Origin: Chrysophaeum taylorii
Lineage: Eukaryota > Sar > Pelagophyceae > Pelagomonadales > Pelagomonadaceae
Assembly: GCA_029834535.1 (NCBI GenBank)
Contig: JAQMWT010000386.1
Span: forward strand, 62,001 to 126,000
DNA: 64,000 bases
Direction of reading: 5' to 3'
The notes below the pieces were generated by a model. It had not been told where the DNA came from, made no database searches, and was given only the letters and a program-made list of their open reading frames with translations. Of the stretch, positions 20,738-30,792 are shown piece after piece (position 1 is the first letter of the stretch; every line of letters begins with the position of its first letter). The position numbers were made by a program, and so were the translations under genes.

Positions 20738-20931
20738 CCTAGAGAACAGCAGTAAAAATCATCACTGTGCCTCTGGTAGAGAATGGTGGCAGTGGTAGTG
20801 CCACTCTTATTGCCCTGTCTCTACCGACACGAAGAGCAGCACGGTGTTCGACACAGCGATTTTGGGTGGTTTAGTGTGAGTGTGAGGTTTAGGGGGGAGT
20901 TCCTAACCCTAAATGGAATTTTCTATCTCTT
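20738..20931 (-). repeat. Right direct repeat (putative 5' LTR) of the 8.3-kb element
   Basis: Counterpart of 12650-12840. It is followed by TGTATAACCACC, preceded by GTCCAAAAAA. Confidence 0.85.
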
Positions 20932-21330
20932 GTATAACCACCTGGTTCCTTAACCCCCCCTACAAGGTTTATTACGCATTGATTCTACTTACTACACGTA
21001 GGTAGACATTTTGACCGTTGAAAATAAGAGAAATATTGAGAAGTTTTGAGAAGTTTAAAGAAAGATTTTGTTGCTGAGTCAGCAGCACGTTCCGAAACAG
21101 AACACGGACTCGGCGCCGCCAAGGGGCACGAAGCGCGGCACGGGATCTCTAGAAGACTGATTTCTTTTGCCCCTTTCCTTACGGGCTACCTGTGGGCCCT
21201 TTCGGTCGGCTAGAGAACTCGGTTTTGGGAACCTTGTCGTTCGCGACTCGCCGCACGCGATGCCAAAAAAGATGATGATAAATGACGAGCTCTTGACCCT
21301 TACCCTGATTGTACACTCAACCTTGAAGTT
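20932..21330. other. No recognisable gene
   Basis: AT-rich spacer to 21078, then sequence that is open on the minus strand (21079-21792) without a motif. Nothing else noted. Confidence 0.35.
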
Positions 21331-21339
21331 TCTCATAGC

Positions 21340-21530
21340 GCCGTACTTTTCGCGATGGAGGACGGTGCCTTCTGAACCCGCTCCTTGTGAAGGAACCGGT
21401 CCTCCCGGCGTAGGTTGGCATCTGCTCGCCTCCCTTGCGAGGGCAGCGGTCTTCCCGGCGTAGGTTGGCACCTGTTCGCCTCCCGAACGGGCCGGTTGGC
21501 AGCCGGAACGTTCGCGGCGGGACGAGGGAT
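21340..21530. repeat. Dispersed repeat R4, copy 1, with 50-bp tandem units
   Basis: Two 50-bp units (21381-21430 and 21431-21480) share TCCCGGCGTAGGTTGGCA and (C/T)TG(C/T)TCGCC; a third is partial. Reverse-complemented, the block matches 34640-34790, which holds one unit. Read on the minus strand it gives a Cys-Gln-Pro-Thr-Pro-Gly-type repeat peptide; coding status unknown. Confidence 0.75.
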
Positions 21531-21884
21531 GGCCGGGGGGCGTGGAAGGAAGTTGACGACGAAGTTGAAAGTGAGTCCGAATGTCCGCGGTCTCAAAAAC
21601 GAGGCGAAGATAGTTCACGTATCTCATCAAGGCACTCCGAATATTTCGCACGAGCACGAAGAGATACGGTACTCCCTCGCTCAAGACCGTGACAACTGGC
21701 GCCGACAGACCATCTACATGCCCTCTGACCGCCCGGTGACTCTGATTGCACGCGCCACGGTGCTTGGAGTTAATAGCCGACGCCCCATGCACATTGGGCC
21801 GGCCTTTAGTTTATTAGTTAGTAGTGACAGCTGCCAGATACACAAGGAGGGCGCGAGGAGCGAGAAGCAAAAGTAAGCCAGAGA

Positions 21885-21950
21885 GAATATCAAGAATCGG
21901 CTTGCCATGAAGTTCAAGAATCGGCTTGCCATGAAGTTCAAGAATCAGCT
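21885..21950. repeat. 24-bp tandem repeat, about 2.5 copies
   Basis: AAGAATCGGCTTGCCATGAA occurs twice head to tail with a third partial copy. Confidence 0.85.
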
Positions 21951-21954
21951 GAAC

Positions 21955-23400
21955 GGCGGTGGGCTGCTGTAGCGGCCGGTCAACGACGTCGAGATCGGCT
22001 GGAAGAACCTCGACGCTTGTGTCCTCGACCAGCTCGAACACAAGTATGTATGCCAGGGCCAAGTGGCACAAGCCCTCGGCGCCGAAGCCTTCGACGGGCG
22101 AACGGCTTGCTGCTCAGGAGGCCGCCCGAGATGCCCAACGTGATGCCCTCGCGGCCCTCTGCGAGGAGCTGCCGCCGAAGCCGATCGAGGTCCTAACCCC
22201 CTCTGACTCAGTTTTAGTCCCAAATTCCGTTGGATGACTCAGTTTTAGAACCCCAAAAAAAAAGCCGTTGGCTTTTTTGCGGGCTTGGAACATCCGGCGG
22301 TGGTGAGACGACGAGGCGTCCGAAGTCGAACGCGGCGGCACACAACGCGCGGACGCGAGTCTTTCTTCAACCTGGCGGTTCCGCGATCATCGCTCTCAAG
22401 GACAACATGGTCGTTGAAGTCGAGAAGCGAGTGCGGATTTCGTCTATATGGAAGAGGTGGCGTTGGAACGGACCCGTTCGGAGGGAGGTCCAGCCCGCGG
22501 TCGTCCTCGATGGAAATAGAAGGTGCCTACGACGACGATCCGGCGGGCCGACAGCTCGCGGCTGCGCTCCGGGGCTTTCCGGCGAGGTTGATCGACGACG
22601 TCAAGAATCAGCGTCGCCTTCAAGTCGAAGGCGACCCCCGAGTTCTCGTCCGCGGCGTACTCGGAGCTCCCTCCTCCTCGGCAGACGAAGACCATCGATG
22701 TCGATGTCGTCGACAAGCCCGACATCGACGCGTACCTCGCCATGGGGAGGAGGATGTGGCTCGTTGACCTCGACACCCGCCGACCTTTCCAGCCTGCTGG
22801 CGGCCTCCGGTGCCCAAATCGCGCGGCAGCTCCGACCTCAAAGTCACCAAGATGTCGCGCAGTTTCAGCGACCGCAAAGGCTTCGTCGCCATCCTGTGCA
22901 AGGGCGGCCTCGTCGAGTACTGCTCCGGCAAGGGGCGCGAGTGCCAAATCTGCAAAGCGGAGCGTACGGTCGAGGCCGGAGACGCGCCGCAATACGCCCA
23001 GACCTACCTCCTCGATCCCGAGGTCCAACTCCAGCACCGCCTCGCCACCACTCCCCTCAACAATCATCGCGGGCATCGTCCAAGGCGTCCTCCTCGCCCG
23101 CAACAAGTTCGTCCGGGCCTTTCGCCACGCCGACGCCTACATGAACAGCGTCAACGCCGACGCCACCAACGCGCGCATCGTCATCCACGCCGAACAACGG
23201 CCCGCCGGGCACCACGCCAGACAGGGGAATGCCCAGGTCGTCGACGAGCTCGCCGTCGTCGGATCATCCTCTGGGCCGAAGAGCGCGCAATACCCAACCG
23301 CGACATCGTCGTGCGCTGGTGGGGTGGTCAAGGTTTGGAAAGAAGCCACCCAACCCAACCCAACCCCAGAAAACGAGTGCATAGCAGTAGTTCGTCTAGA
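21955..23400 (+). pseudogene. Helitron Rep/helicase N-terminal region, frameshifted
   Basis: Plus-strand segments in alternating frames match the expected order of a Helitron-like N-terminal domain: a Cys-rich stretch with TACCSGG (about 22100), a later zinc-type run CSGKGRECQICKAE (about 22921-22962), then LLARNKFVRAFRHADAYMN and RIVIHAEQRP (about 23090-23200), then VVDELAVVG and finally RDIVVRWWGGQGLERSHP (about 23300-23350), the segment before the conserved YDPLQYP-type motif in intact Helitrons. At least four frame changes. The Helitron reading rests on the order of these motifs, not one diagnostic residue set. A Helitron 3' fragment on the opposite strand starts 95 bases downstream. Confidence 0.5.
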
Positions 23401-23494
23401 TGTACGTCGTTTGTATAAGAAGTGCAGGATGTACGCAAATCTCGTTCCGTTGGGAAAAGGAGAGAGAGAGACTTTCTCATTATTGTAAGTGTGA

Positions 23495-24442
23495 CAAGTG
23501 CAGGCCAGTAAGTTCTCACCTAGTCCCAATCTCTAACCCCAGTAAATTCGGCGTAAACCCACACCCACTCACCCCACTCTCCTTCGAGCTCGTCGCTCTC
23601 ACCCCCGCCAATCTAAGCTGCTGCTTTGATCCGCACACGCCGCTAAGCTTTGAGTTTACTCTAAAAGCCCCAGTAAGTTCACACTTGGTCTCAGTAAGTT
23701 CACTTTGGTCACTAAGTTCGCCTAGTCCCAATCTCTAACCCGAGTAAGTTCACCTGGTTCCAGTAAGTTAACCTGGTCCCAGTAAGTTCACTTACAGTGC
23801 GCGTGTAGACGCCGGGAGGGGGCTTATCGGTCGATATTGCGCAGCACGTGTGGGGTAGGGTGGAGTCGTCGACCAAGAAGAGGATATCCTCGGGGTTGCC
23901 GATCGACAGAGAGCCACGTAGAGCAGCTGGACGTGGCAGAAGACGGGCAAGAGGACGCCGAGACTTTGCGGGGCGTCTGGCCCTGGCTCTTGGTGATCGT
24001 TTGGCGTCGGCGGGCCTTAAGGGATACAGGTTGGAGGAGCCTCGGTGACAACGACACGATCGATCACGTATCTGGTACCGTTGCAGTGGCCGTGCGACGG
24101 GTCGAGGTTGCGAAGACTTTAAGCTCGCGATCAAAGTCAGCATGCCGTTGGTGGTGGTCAGGGAGTTGAAAACTCGACTGTAAAGAGCGAGGCGTCGTCT
24201 TCCGACCCACAACCTAGTCTGCCGAAAAGAAGAACTCCGACGCCTCGTCTCCGGGAAAAAAAAAGGCCGCGGTCATTCATGCGCGCGTTGTCAGCATCGA
24301 CAACATCGTTTCGACGGGGCGTGAGAATGGCGCGCTGGCTAAAAGAGCCGCCGCGGGTCGTGGAAATGGTCTGCGAGGTCGCCGTAGACGGCTTGGAGGA
24401 TCAATGCCTGCCTCGCGGGCCTACCTGATCCTTGCCCTGAAT
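23495..24442 (-). mobile_element. Helitron 3' fragment A (helicase C-terminus)
   Basis: Minus-strand frames carry the end of a Helitron SF1 helicase: NSLTTTNGML, TKSQGQTPRKVS and NPEDILFLVDDSTLP, in shifted frames. Downstream in coding direction lie repeats of about 19 bp based on GGTGAACTTACTGGGACCA, ending CCTGCACTTG at 23495, next to a host T. Copies B, C and D share this end. The upper boundary is set by the loss of similarity to copy C near CCTACCTGATCCTT. Confidence 0.72.
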
Positions 24443-24615
24443 CGGTGGACAACCCACCCCCCTCTTACCAGTCGACATCTAAAGACAACCCACCCCACAA
24501 ACCCACCCACATCCTTCATGCTCCCCACACATACCCCCCTCTTAGCAGTCGACATTTAAAATTTAAAGACAGACAGACGGACAAAGAAACATCTGTCGAT
24601 TAGTATTAAGGAAGA
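24443..24615. repeat. Dispersed repeat R3, copy 2 (inverted)
   Basis: Reverse complement of parts of 7200-7350 (CATCCTTCATGCTCCCCACA, CTCTTAGCAGTCGACATT, ACATCTGTCGATTAG). The CAGTCGACAT segment appears twice. Confidence 0.7.
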
Positions 24616-24700
24616 AATTGACTATTTATCTAACGGACGGGTGCAGTTGAAATAAGTATTCTGACGTGTCGTGACGTGATCAGGGTTACCCGCTTGAAGG

Positions 24701-25168
24701 ATGGACGAAACTCGCCGTGTGGATCGGGTGGAGGAGACGTCGGAGGATGAGGCATCGGCATCGGCATCGGCGTCGGCGACGGCGTCGGCGTCGCCCTCCA
24801 AGGAGAAGCGCGTGCGCTTCGCGTGCTACGTCCAGGAGCGGCTGTACGCGATCGAGTTCTCGTGCAACCCTGCGGTGTCGTCGGGGGTGCCCGTCGGGCT
24901 GGGGTGGGAAATTTTGGGGGAAGAGACTCGACCGCTGACCATCCGGCCAAGTTTTCCGAAATGGCTCGATCCCAAACGCCGCCGCGAGATTCTATACTCG
25001 GCCGGGTGGACGACTGAGCAAGTCGAAAAATTTAGAGATCTGACCATATCCGCCCAAACCGACCGTCTCAAGTCCCTGCCGCCTGCGAATATGATGGAGA
25101 AACTCCCCTTCTTCGTCGCGCGCAGCCTCCGCCGCAGCCTCCGCCGTCGCCTCATGCCGCACGACTAA
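24701..25168 (+). CDS. Unrecognised 155-residue protein with PP1-docking-like motif
   Basis: Starts at ATG 24701 with A at -3 and G at +4. Residues 1-33 are acidic then an (Ala-Ser)n low-complexity run from a GGCATC-type repeat. KEKRVRF follows; RVRF (37-40) fits the RVxF docking motif for protein phosphatase 1. The remainder is compact (ERLYAIEFSCNP, PSFPKWLDPKRRREILYSAG, GWTTEQVEKFRDLT) and ends in an Arg-rich tail (RSLRRSLRRRL). No family recognised; a PP1-regulatory role is inference from one short motif. Intronless, 180 bases upstream of the MIC19-like gene on the same strand. Confidence 0.65.
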   Translation: MDETRRVDRVEETSEDEASASASASATASASPSKEKRVRFACYVQERLYAIEFSCNPAVSSGVPVGLGWEILGEETRPLTIRPSFPKWLDPKRRREILYSAGWTTEQVEKFRDLTISAQTDRLKSLPPANMMEKLPFFVARSLRRSLRRRLMPHD

Positions 25169-25348
25169 CTGTACATACGTTCGATCATCTCCGACATCAT
25201 AAAATTGTCTGTCTGATGATCATCCTGCCTTATGCTATCTATCTTAAGGCGGGGAGACTCGAGGAGAAAAAAAAAAAAGGCCCTAAACCCTCGTGACACG
25301 TTTCCCATAAAGGTGTCAACGTCCCAAAAAAATCAACGTCCCGAAAAG

Positions 25349-25774
25349 ATGTCGAAGGTGACCGTCGAGGCTGGACTCGCGGAGGAACTCGAACTCCAAC
25401 GGACGGCACGCGCCCTCGCCGAACAGCGCGCCGCCGCCGCGACCGAGTGCGACCGGCGCGTGGCAGACGAAGTCGAGAATCGGCTCCTCGCGGCTAAAAC
25501 GCAGTGGGAAGCCGAGCGACGAGCCATACTCGAATCGCGGGACTCGGCCCTTCGCGCGGCAGAGGAACAGCATTTGGAAAATGTCGAGGCCCAAGTCTCG
25601 GACTTGCGCTGCAAGTACGCCTTTCTCCGCCCTCCCCCGCTCCCCCGTTGCGTCTCGGAAGAAAAGGACGTACTCGACTGTCTCAAGAATGACGATCCGC
25701 TCAACTGCTCGGCCCTCATCGACGCCTACTCCAAGTGCGCGCACCAAGTCGCGACCCAACTCTCCACCTATTGA
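25349..25774 (+). CDS. MIC19/CHCHD3-like twin-CX9C mitochondrial protein
   Basis: 141 residues from ATG 25349 (AAAAG before it); an earlier in-frame start at 25232 would add a Lys-rich, unlikely extension. Residues 5-90 form a charged, Ala/Glu/Arg-rich coiled coil. The C-terminus is a CHCH domain with Cys101-x9-Cys111 and Cys120-x9-Cys130, eight residues apart, which would form two disulfides after Mia40 import into the intermembrane space. Coiled coil plus C-terminal CHCH is the MIC19/MIC25 layout; those proteins hold cristae junctions in the MICOS complex. The CHCH domain is certain; MIC19 orthology is inferred from layout and length (short for the family). Another CHCH protein is the alternative. 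Confidence 0.8.
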   Translation: MSKVTVEAGLAEELELQRTARALAEQRAAAATECDRRVADEVENRLLAAKTQWEAERRAILESRDSALRAAEEQHLENVEAQVSDLRCKYAFLRPPPLPRCVSEEKDVLDCLKNDDPLNCSALIDAYSKCAHQVATQLSTY

Positions 25775-25795
25775 GAACTCCGCTCCTTCGTGTCG

Positions 25796-25925
25796 CGCGT
25801 CTCCTGGGTGCCTCCTAATAATCTTTGTATCCTATAACTTTCACCTTACCTTGGGGAGGAGCACCCCGCGTCTCCTAGGTGCCTCCTAATCATCTTTGTA
25901 TCCTATAACTTTGACCTTACCTTGC
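25796..25925. repeat. 71-bp tandem duplication in the 3' flank
   Basis: GTCTCCTGGGTGCCTCCTAA..TTACCTTG occurs twice, separated by GGGAGGAGCACCCCGC. It lies just after the MIC19-like stop, probably in the 3' UTR. Confidence 0.85.
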
Positions 25926-26001
25926 GGACCTGATCTTGCGGCACGCACGACCGACCGACCGACCGACCGACCTCTTATATATATATTTTTTTCCAAAAAG
26001 G

Positions 26002-26015
26002 AATAAACAAATAAA
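26002..26015 (+). terminator. Candidate polyadenylation signals
   Basis: Two AATAAA hexamers (26002-26007 and 26010-26015), 228 bases past the MIC19-like stop and preceded by an AT run. No experimental support. Confidence 0.35.
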
Positions 26016-26020
26016 ATTTT

Positions 26021-27100
26021 GTGTCCTTCAACGCCACCCGGCGATTCGCTATCGGCTGTCCGCTCGAATTAAAACTGGCGCCTTTCAAGGACGACCCGGA
26101 GAATAATAGTGGGCGAAAGGGCGTTTTTTTTTTCCCGCCCAACACACGACTCGCTATCTGTCCCCCAAACCAAAGCGCAAGGATGCCGCAGTTTACACAA
26201 AAAAAACGTCGTCGTCGTCGTCGCAGTTGGCTTTGGTGCTACGTACACACGGCGCTTTTGTATGTTAGTTATGTAAGAAGGAAGCCGAGAGTCCAATTTA
26301 GGTAGGTAGGTATCCCCCCTCGAGGTTGCCACTGTGGAAGGTCGGTCATCGCGCGAGCAGCTTAAAGAAGACTGCCCCGGCGCGGGATAATAGCGTTAAG
26401 GAGCACAAACTCGAAGGACAAGGGGCGGAGCGTGCGCTGATTAAAAGCAGCAGCAGCAGCAGCTTAGGGAGTCCGAGCGGAAAGGAGAAGATCTGTGGTG
26501 GGCTCGTCTAGCCTCGAGGGTTGCGGTGCGTTGATAATAACTCGAGGGTCTTGAACGAGGAGCCGTCTGCGGGAGGAGCCTGGTGTGTTCCCGCAGCAGC
26601 TGGGGTCGAAGAGAAGCGCCTGAACTGGGTCGTCGTCGATACTGAAAGCGGTTGGACGCTGTTTCCAAACGAGAGACCGTCGTAATCGTCCGCTCGCGGA
26701 AGGCGTCCCCTCGTCGTACCGGAGATACGAGCGGACTTTCATCATCGCGGATCGTCGACGTCTCAGTTTGGGCAATAGGTAGGCGGCCGTAAGAAACTAG
26801 CCGTCTTTCTGAAGTGTCAGAAAGAAAAGTTTTCAAAGGCTCCGCGGCGAAAGCAGGGAGCGAGTCGCTGGTATATCGAGGTCGTAAAACACTCGGCGGC
26901 AGTTCGAGGGTGCGTTCGTCTCTGGTAGTAGTTGTCGGAATCGCCGACCCGTAGACGCCGGCGTTGCATCAGAGAGTAGGAGGCAGAATGCCACAGCTCG
27001 CCGTCCCCGGATGGACCAACGTCGTCGCCGTCGGGCGACGCGGAGGATCTAGAATGTAGACGTCCCTCGAGGCGAAGACGAAGGAACGGACGAGTTTTTT
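26021..27100. other. No recognisable gene; (CGT)n and (GCA)n
   Basis: (CGT)n at 26207-26224 and (GCA)n at 26446-26463 break up the region. A frame at 26021-26305 reads FNATRRFAIGCPLELKLAPF but starts with GTG and ends in a repeat-coded Arg run; a minus frame at 26441-26836 is Ser/Arg-rich. Neither has a motif. Confidence 0.4.
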
Positions 27101-27110
27101 TTTTCCTAGG

Positions 27111-27967
27111 TTTAGTACGAGTAAAACACAGCGACGAAAAGGGATGCGTGCCATGAAGACGTGAGCAGGGGAGCCAGGTGCAGGAGAAGCAGCCGCAGCA
27201 GAAAGAGGAAGAACTTTGGGAGCGGGAGCCAAGTCTGGTTGTGCGCGAGCACGCGTAATGCGACGGAGACCAACGTAAGTGTGAAGATCGAGCTCGCTGA
27301 CATCAGTGAAGGTTCGGAAACTAAGGAAGAAGGCTGGGTCATGACCAAGGCAAGGACGAGGGTGCGCCACAAGAAGATCATCAACGACAAGAACGAGACG
27401 TAGGACAACGGTAGAATGAAGCACGAGCTCGTAACGGCGACGAGTGTCACCAGATCCGCGGACGAAGCCACGGTCGTTGACGAGAAAGCGTTCCAAATAA
27501 AGCCACCAAGAGCGACGGAGCGTGTAAATGATTTTGAAACCATCGGTGGGTTGGCGAGGAGCATAACCTTCGGGTGGCCAGACATAGGTGTCTTCGTTGT
27601 TCAACGGGAGCTTGGATAAAAGCGGAGCTGACATATAAACTTATGCAAATACCAGTCGTGAACAGCAACGCCAGACAGGGGCTTGTATGAAAGCAGAGAT
27701 GACATCTACAGGACGGTACGTGTCGTGGTAAGCAATGCCGTGAACCTGGGTGCAACCGCGGACAACGAGATGAGCAGTGTACGATTTGAAGCGGCCAGAT
27801 TCATACTTCGTGCGATGGACCCACTTCAAAGGGCAGATATCTGGTGCCAGAAAAAGGAGAAGGAACGCGAACAAAACATCCGAGCAACCGAGCTGACCGA
27901 GGGAATGATATTCTGTGGCAAGGGCTTGTAACCGACGTGCAGGATTTGGAGAGGGGAAGGAAGACAT
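27111..27967 (-). pseudogene. Copia reverse transcriptase domain (RVT_2-like), broken
   Basis: In minus orientation: CPLKWVHRTKYESGRFKSY and TAHLVVRGCTQVHGIAYHDT (about 27700-27850) match the start of Copia RT; then MSGHPKVMLLANPP and SKSFTRSVALGG, then LVVDDLLVAH (about 27340), the metal-binding DD pair. Frames change at least twice between these. It would copy element RNA into cDNA if intact. Confidence 0.75.
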
Positions 27968-29302
27968 AATGAACTAACAAACGAAAGCTAGAATAATTAA
28001 CGTACAGGGAATGACAAGATGACACAGAATCGAAGGGAATGACAAGATGACACAGAATCGACAGTGCGTGGTAAAACGCCAGTATTGTGGGTTTGAGTTG
28101 GTTCTCCGTTTGTTTCTGAATAATGTGCGCTTTTTGACGACTTTGCGCGGTCGGCTCCGTTTGGTTCGACTTTGTTTTGCATGCTTGTTGTTTTGTCGGC
28201 TCTGGTTGGCTCGACTTTGTTGTGCACGTTTTTTGTCGTTTTCTCTCTTTGGTTCGTCGGAGGTCATGAGCTCGTAGAATGGTCGGTTCACGTGATGGGG
28301 TGATCAGTCCCAGCGAAACCGGCGCATTCTCATCAAACACAGGGGACAAGGGGGTAACAGCGGAGGTGATAATCGGGCAACAGCAGGAACAGGTGACACG
28401 GGGGCAACAGTAGACGAGAGCTGGGGAGCGTGATTCGAGAAAGTCAGAACAACGTTGACTTTCGGTGGTTGTTGACATTGCAGGAAATCTGATAAGCGAA
28501 ACTGTCAACAAAATCGAGGTCTGAAGAACAATAGCGACAAAAGGTGCCTGGGAAGACTTGCGTTAAGCGATTGTTGCCACTGAGGATCGCAGCGGGGTAA
28601 AGATAGCGGGAACACAGGCTGGTATATATGATGGCAGTGTACCAGACGTCTGATGAGAACGTGGCCTTTGGGCAGATATGTTGCATGGTGCATGGTGACC
28701 AGGTTATGACGATGGTCGGAGTCGACAGAAGCAACAACAGGCGTAAACAGGGTTGATGCGAACGTTGGGTGTTTGGTTGTTGTGGCACGAGCAAGCTGCC
28801 ATGGGCACGACCGCGTCCTGTACGCGAAAATGGAAGACTTCGGACGCGCCAGCGGTGTAAGGAACGAAGACGGGTAGACCAGGCTGCTGTATGCCAGCCT
28901 GCTGTGGCAGATAAGAAAGTGGCCCGTTTTCGCATTCGCAAGAACGAAGTTGCCATATGGGCCAACGTTGGAGGAGCAAGCGGCGAGCTTTGCTCGCCAT
29001 ACTCGAATAGACTGCGGTAGAAGGTGGCGATAGTGGCAAAACAGTTGTGGCACGTAAGAACGTTGCGGATAGCGTCGCAGTGACACGTAAGAACATTGCA
29101 GATAGCGTCGCGGGTGCTGAGCACGGAATTCACTGCGATAGCAAAACCGGATTTTAAAGGTCAGAAAAGCGGCGAAAAGGCGAGAGTTTTTGCGCGAAGG
29201 AGAACCACAAATCACACAGCAAAGAAGCGTCTGTCCAGGATCCCGAAGATGAGCGATCCAACCACATAGGAAGCACGAAAGCAAAACCGACAAGCACAAC
29301 GA
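27968..29302 (-). other. Middle of Copia copy 1, no motif recognised
   Basis: Position suggests protease/integrase, and long minus frames exist (for example 28444-29133), but I could not find an integrase HHCC or D,D,E pattern. 28090-28260 holds imperfect GTTGTTTTG/GGTTCGACTTTG repeats, also seen at 57480-57660. Confidence 0.4.
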
Positions 29303-29552
29303 GGAGTGGATCAACGAATAGGTGAAAATGTAGAACGGGGAGTGGATCAACGAATAGCTGAAAATGCACAACGGGGAGTGGAGCAACGAATAGCTGAAAA
29401 TGCACAACGGGGAGTGGAGCAACGAATAGGCAAAATACAGAACGAGGAGGGGAGCAACGACGAGAGGAAAATACAGAACAAGGAGGGGAGCAACGACGAG
29501 GTGAAAATACAGAACGAGGGGTTGAGCAACGAATAGCGGAAAATACAGAACG
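29303..29552. repeat. 36-bp minisatellite inside Copia copy 1 (about 7 units)
   Basis: Units of GGAGTGGAGCAACGAATAG plus CTGAAAATGCACAACGG with gradual divergence. As 36 is a multiple of 3, the plus strand gives a 12-residue repeat (VEQRIAENAQRG). The element's coding strand is minus, where it gives a hydrophobic Ser/Leu/Phe-rich repeat. Absent from copy 2. Confidence 0.9.
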
Positions 29553-30004
29553 AAGGGCGCCTGTGCAATGGGAGCTAAAAACAAAAACGAGGGGCTTCCA
29601 CAAAAACACTTTTCCTTCACAAAAACGAGGGGCTTCCATGGGATGGGGTTGTTGATGTGCGTGCGGCAGAAAATCGGCGGTACGCACGCCGACTTGGAAT
29701 TATCTTTATTGGCGGAAAGGTGCAAAGATGATAAGATAGAGTAGCGGGAGGTGGAAGTGAGACGTTGGTTGCGGCCGTTTAAGGCGGTGAAGGGGGTGTA
29801 ATAGGTGGTGGTATTAAGAAAAGCGGCGGAGTGGAACTAGAATCAGGCAAGGTTGGAGTAGGCATAGGAGCAGAAAAGGTAGTGTTGATGGTGTTGATTT
29901 TGGTGGGTTGGTGTTGTTGGGTGTTGTTGGAGTCATTGGAAGTGTTGCGCTGTTGAGAAGAACGGCGATGGTGGGTAGCGCGTTGTCATGGAATAGCTCG
30001 GAAC

Positions 30005-30060
30005 TTTGAAACTTGCGACAGTCCCCCTTAAAGTGATGATCCTTGCAGCAGCCGCCAAAA
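30005..30060 (-). CDS. Gag zinc-knuckle-like segment (Copia copy 1)
   Basis: Minus-strand peptide QCPFGGCCKDHHFKGDCRKF. The spacing is C-x4-C-x4-H-x4-C, like the usual gag knuckle C-x2-C-x4-H-x4-C but with a longer first loop. Near-identical sequence is present in copy 2 (about 58505-58560). Confidence 0.55.
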
Positions 30061-30662
30061 GGACATTGGGTAGTGCGTCGGAATCGAGTAGAGCCAGGTT
30101 GTAGGGAAAGGGGAGCGTCTAGGGTAGGTCAGTTGGAAAAGAGTCTGAAGTCGTGGCTGACGGCGCGGCGGATAGCGCAACGGTAGTGGTTGTGCATGCC
30201 ATCGAAATTGTTTATTGTTGAACTTCTCAAGGGTACAACCACGGTCGTCGGTACGAAACGCGAGACTATAAAACAAAGCCAGTAAGTCTTGAAGCACGAT
30301 GCACGTAGTCAAATGCGAGGACACACTCGAGGGTGCGTCGGATCAGGTACAATGCCGAGCAACTTGAACGCCGGTGATAGGTACAATGCCGAGCAACTTG
30401 AACTAAGCAACTTGAACTCCGATGATGAACTTGTTGAGGAAGTTCGCTACGCGATCCCCATGGCCCATGTGGACATCGGTAATGCGCGTGTAAAGTCGCG
30501 TGAAGTTCATGTCGCGGTTTTCATGGATATCAACGTTGTTGCTTGACGCGAAATTCGCCTTCAAAGCAGCGAGATGCTTCTGCAGAGCAGCGAGATGCTG
30601 AAATGCTAGTCCAAGGATCGTTGGTCGAGATAATGTGATCGCCGGTAGAAAAGATCATGTTC

Positions 30663-30677
30663 GAACACCTGCTACCA
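30663..30677 (-). other. Primer-binding site, initiator-Met tRNA type (copy 1)
   Basis: Directly inside the 5' LTR, the minus strand reads TGGTAGCAGGTG. TGGTAGCAG is the complement of CTGCTACCA, the 3' end of many initiator methionine tRNAs, the usual Copia primer. Confidence 0.55.
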
Positions 30678-30792
30678 TGTGAGAACTAAAATGGGGATGT
30701 GAGAACTATAATGGGGACCTCACTAGCCATAAGGGAATGACGTAGGGATACTGGATACGTGGTGCAGGGGTAAGTGTCATAGCTTCCTCACA
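30678..30792 (-). repeat. 5' LTR of Copia copy 1, diverged
   Basis: Aligns with the 96-bp LTRs of copy 2 (shared GATACTGGATACGTGGTGCA and GGGGTAAGTGTCATAGCTTC), ends CTCACA and contains a 20-bp internal duplication (ATGTGAGAACTA). Confidence 0.75.

Larger units (their letters stand above)
12650..20931 (-). mobile_element. Large LTR-like element without recognisable pol (about 8.3 kb)
   Basis: Direct repeats of about 190 bp (12650-12840 and 20738-20931) bound a region unlike its surroundings: purine-rich on the plus strand, with long Ser/Thr/Pro/His-rich frames on the minus strand. In minus orientation the sequence inside the 5' repeat begins TTTTTTGGACCCAGTCCGG, with a TGG-type start as in tRNA primer sites, and an AGAGAGAG purine run precedes the 3' repeat. 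The minus frames begin with a coiled-coil, gag-like stretch. No reverse transcriptase, integrase or RNase H motif was found, so it would be a non-autonomous LARD-type element. The repeats do not start TG or end CA, and I found no clear target duplication, so the LTR reading is provisional. Confidence 0.55.
27110..30792 (-). mobile_element. Copia-type LTR retrotransposon copy 1, truncated
   Basis: Minus-strand order is LTR (30678-30792), primer site, gag with a zinc-knuckle variant (about 30005-30060), a minisatellite-bearing middle (29303-29552), and reverse transcriptase (27111-27967). Similarity to copy 2 (55552-59462) ends near 27110, so RNase H and the 3' LTR are missing. Several frame changes make it defective. 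It retains about 1.06 kb (28509-29567) absent from copy 2. Confidence 0.8.

Noticed and set aside
22230-23144. Long 304-residue plus-strand frame
   Set aside because: Mostly Arg/Ser/Pro-rich shadow translation; the Helitron-like segments sit in the two other frames.
28505-29725. 406-residue minus-strand hydrophobic frame as a membrane protein
   Set aside because: The Leu/Phe/Ser-rich part is antisense of the 36-bp minisatellite, inside a decayed Copia element.
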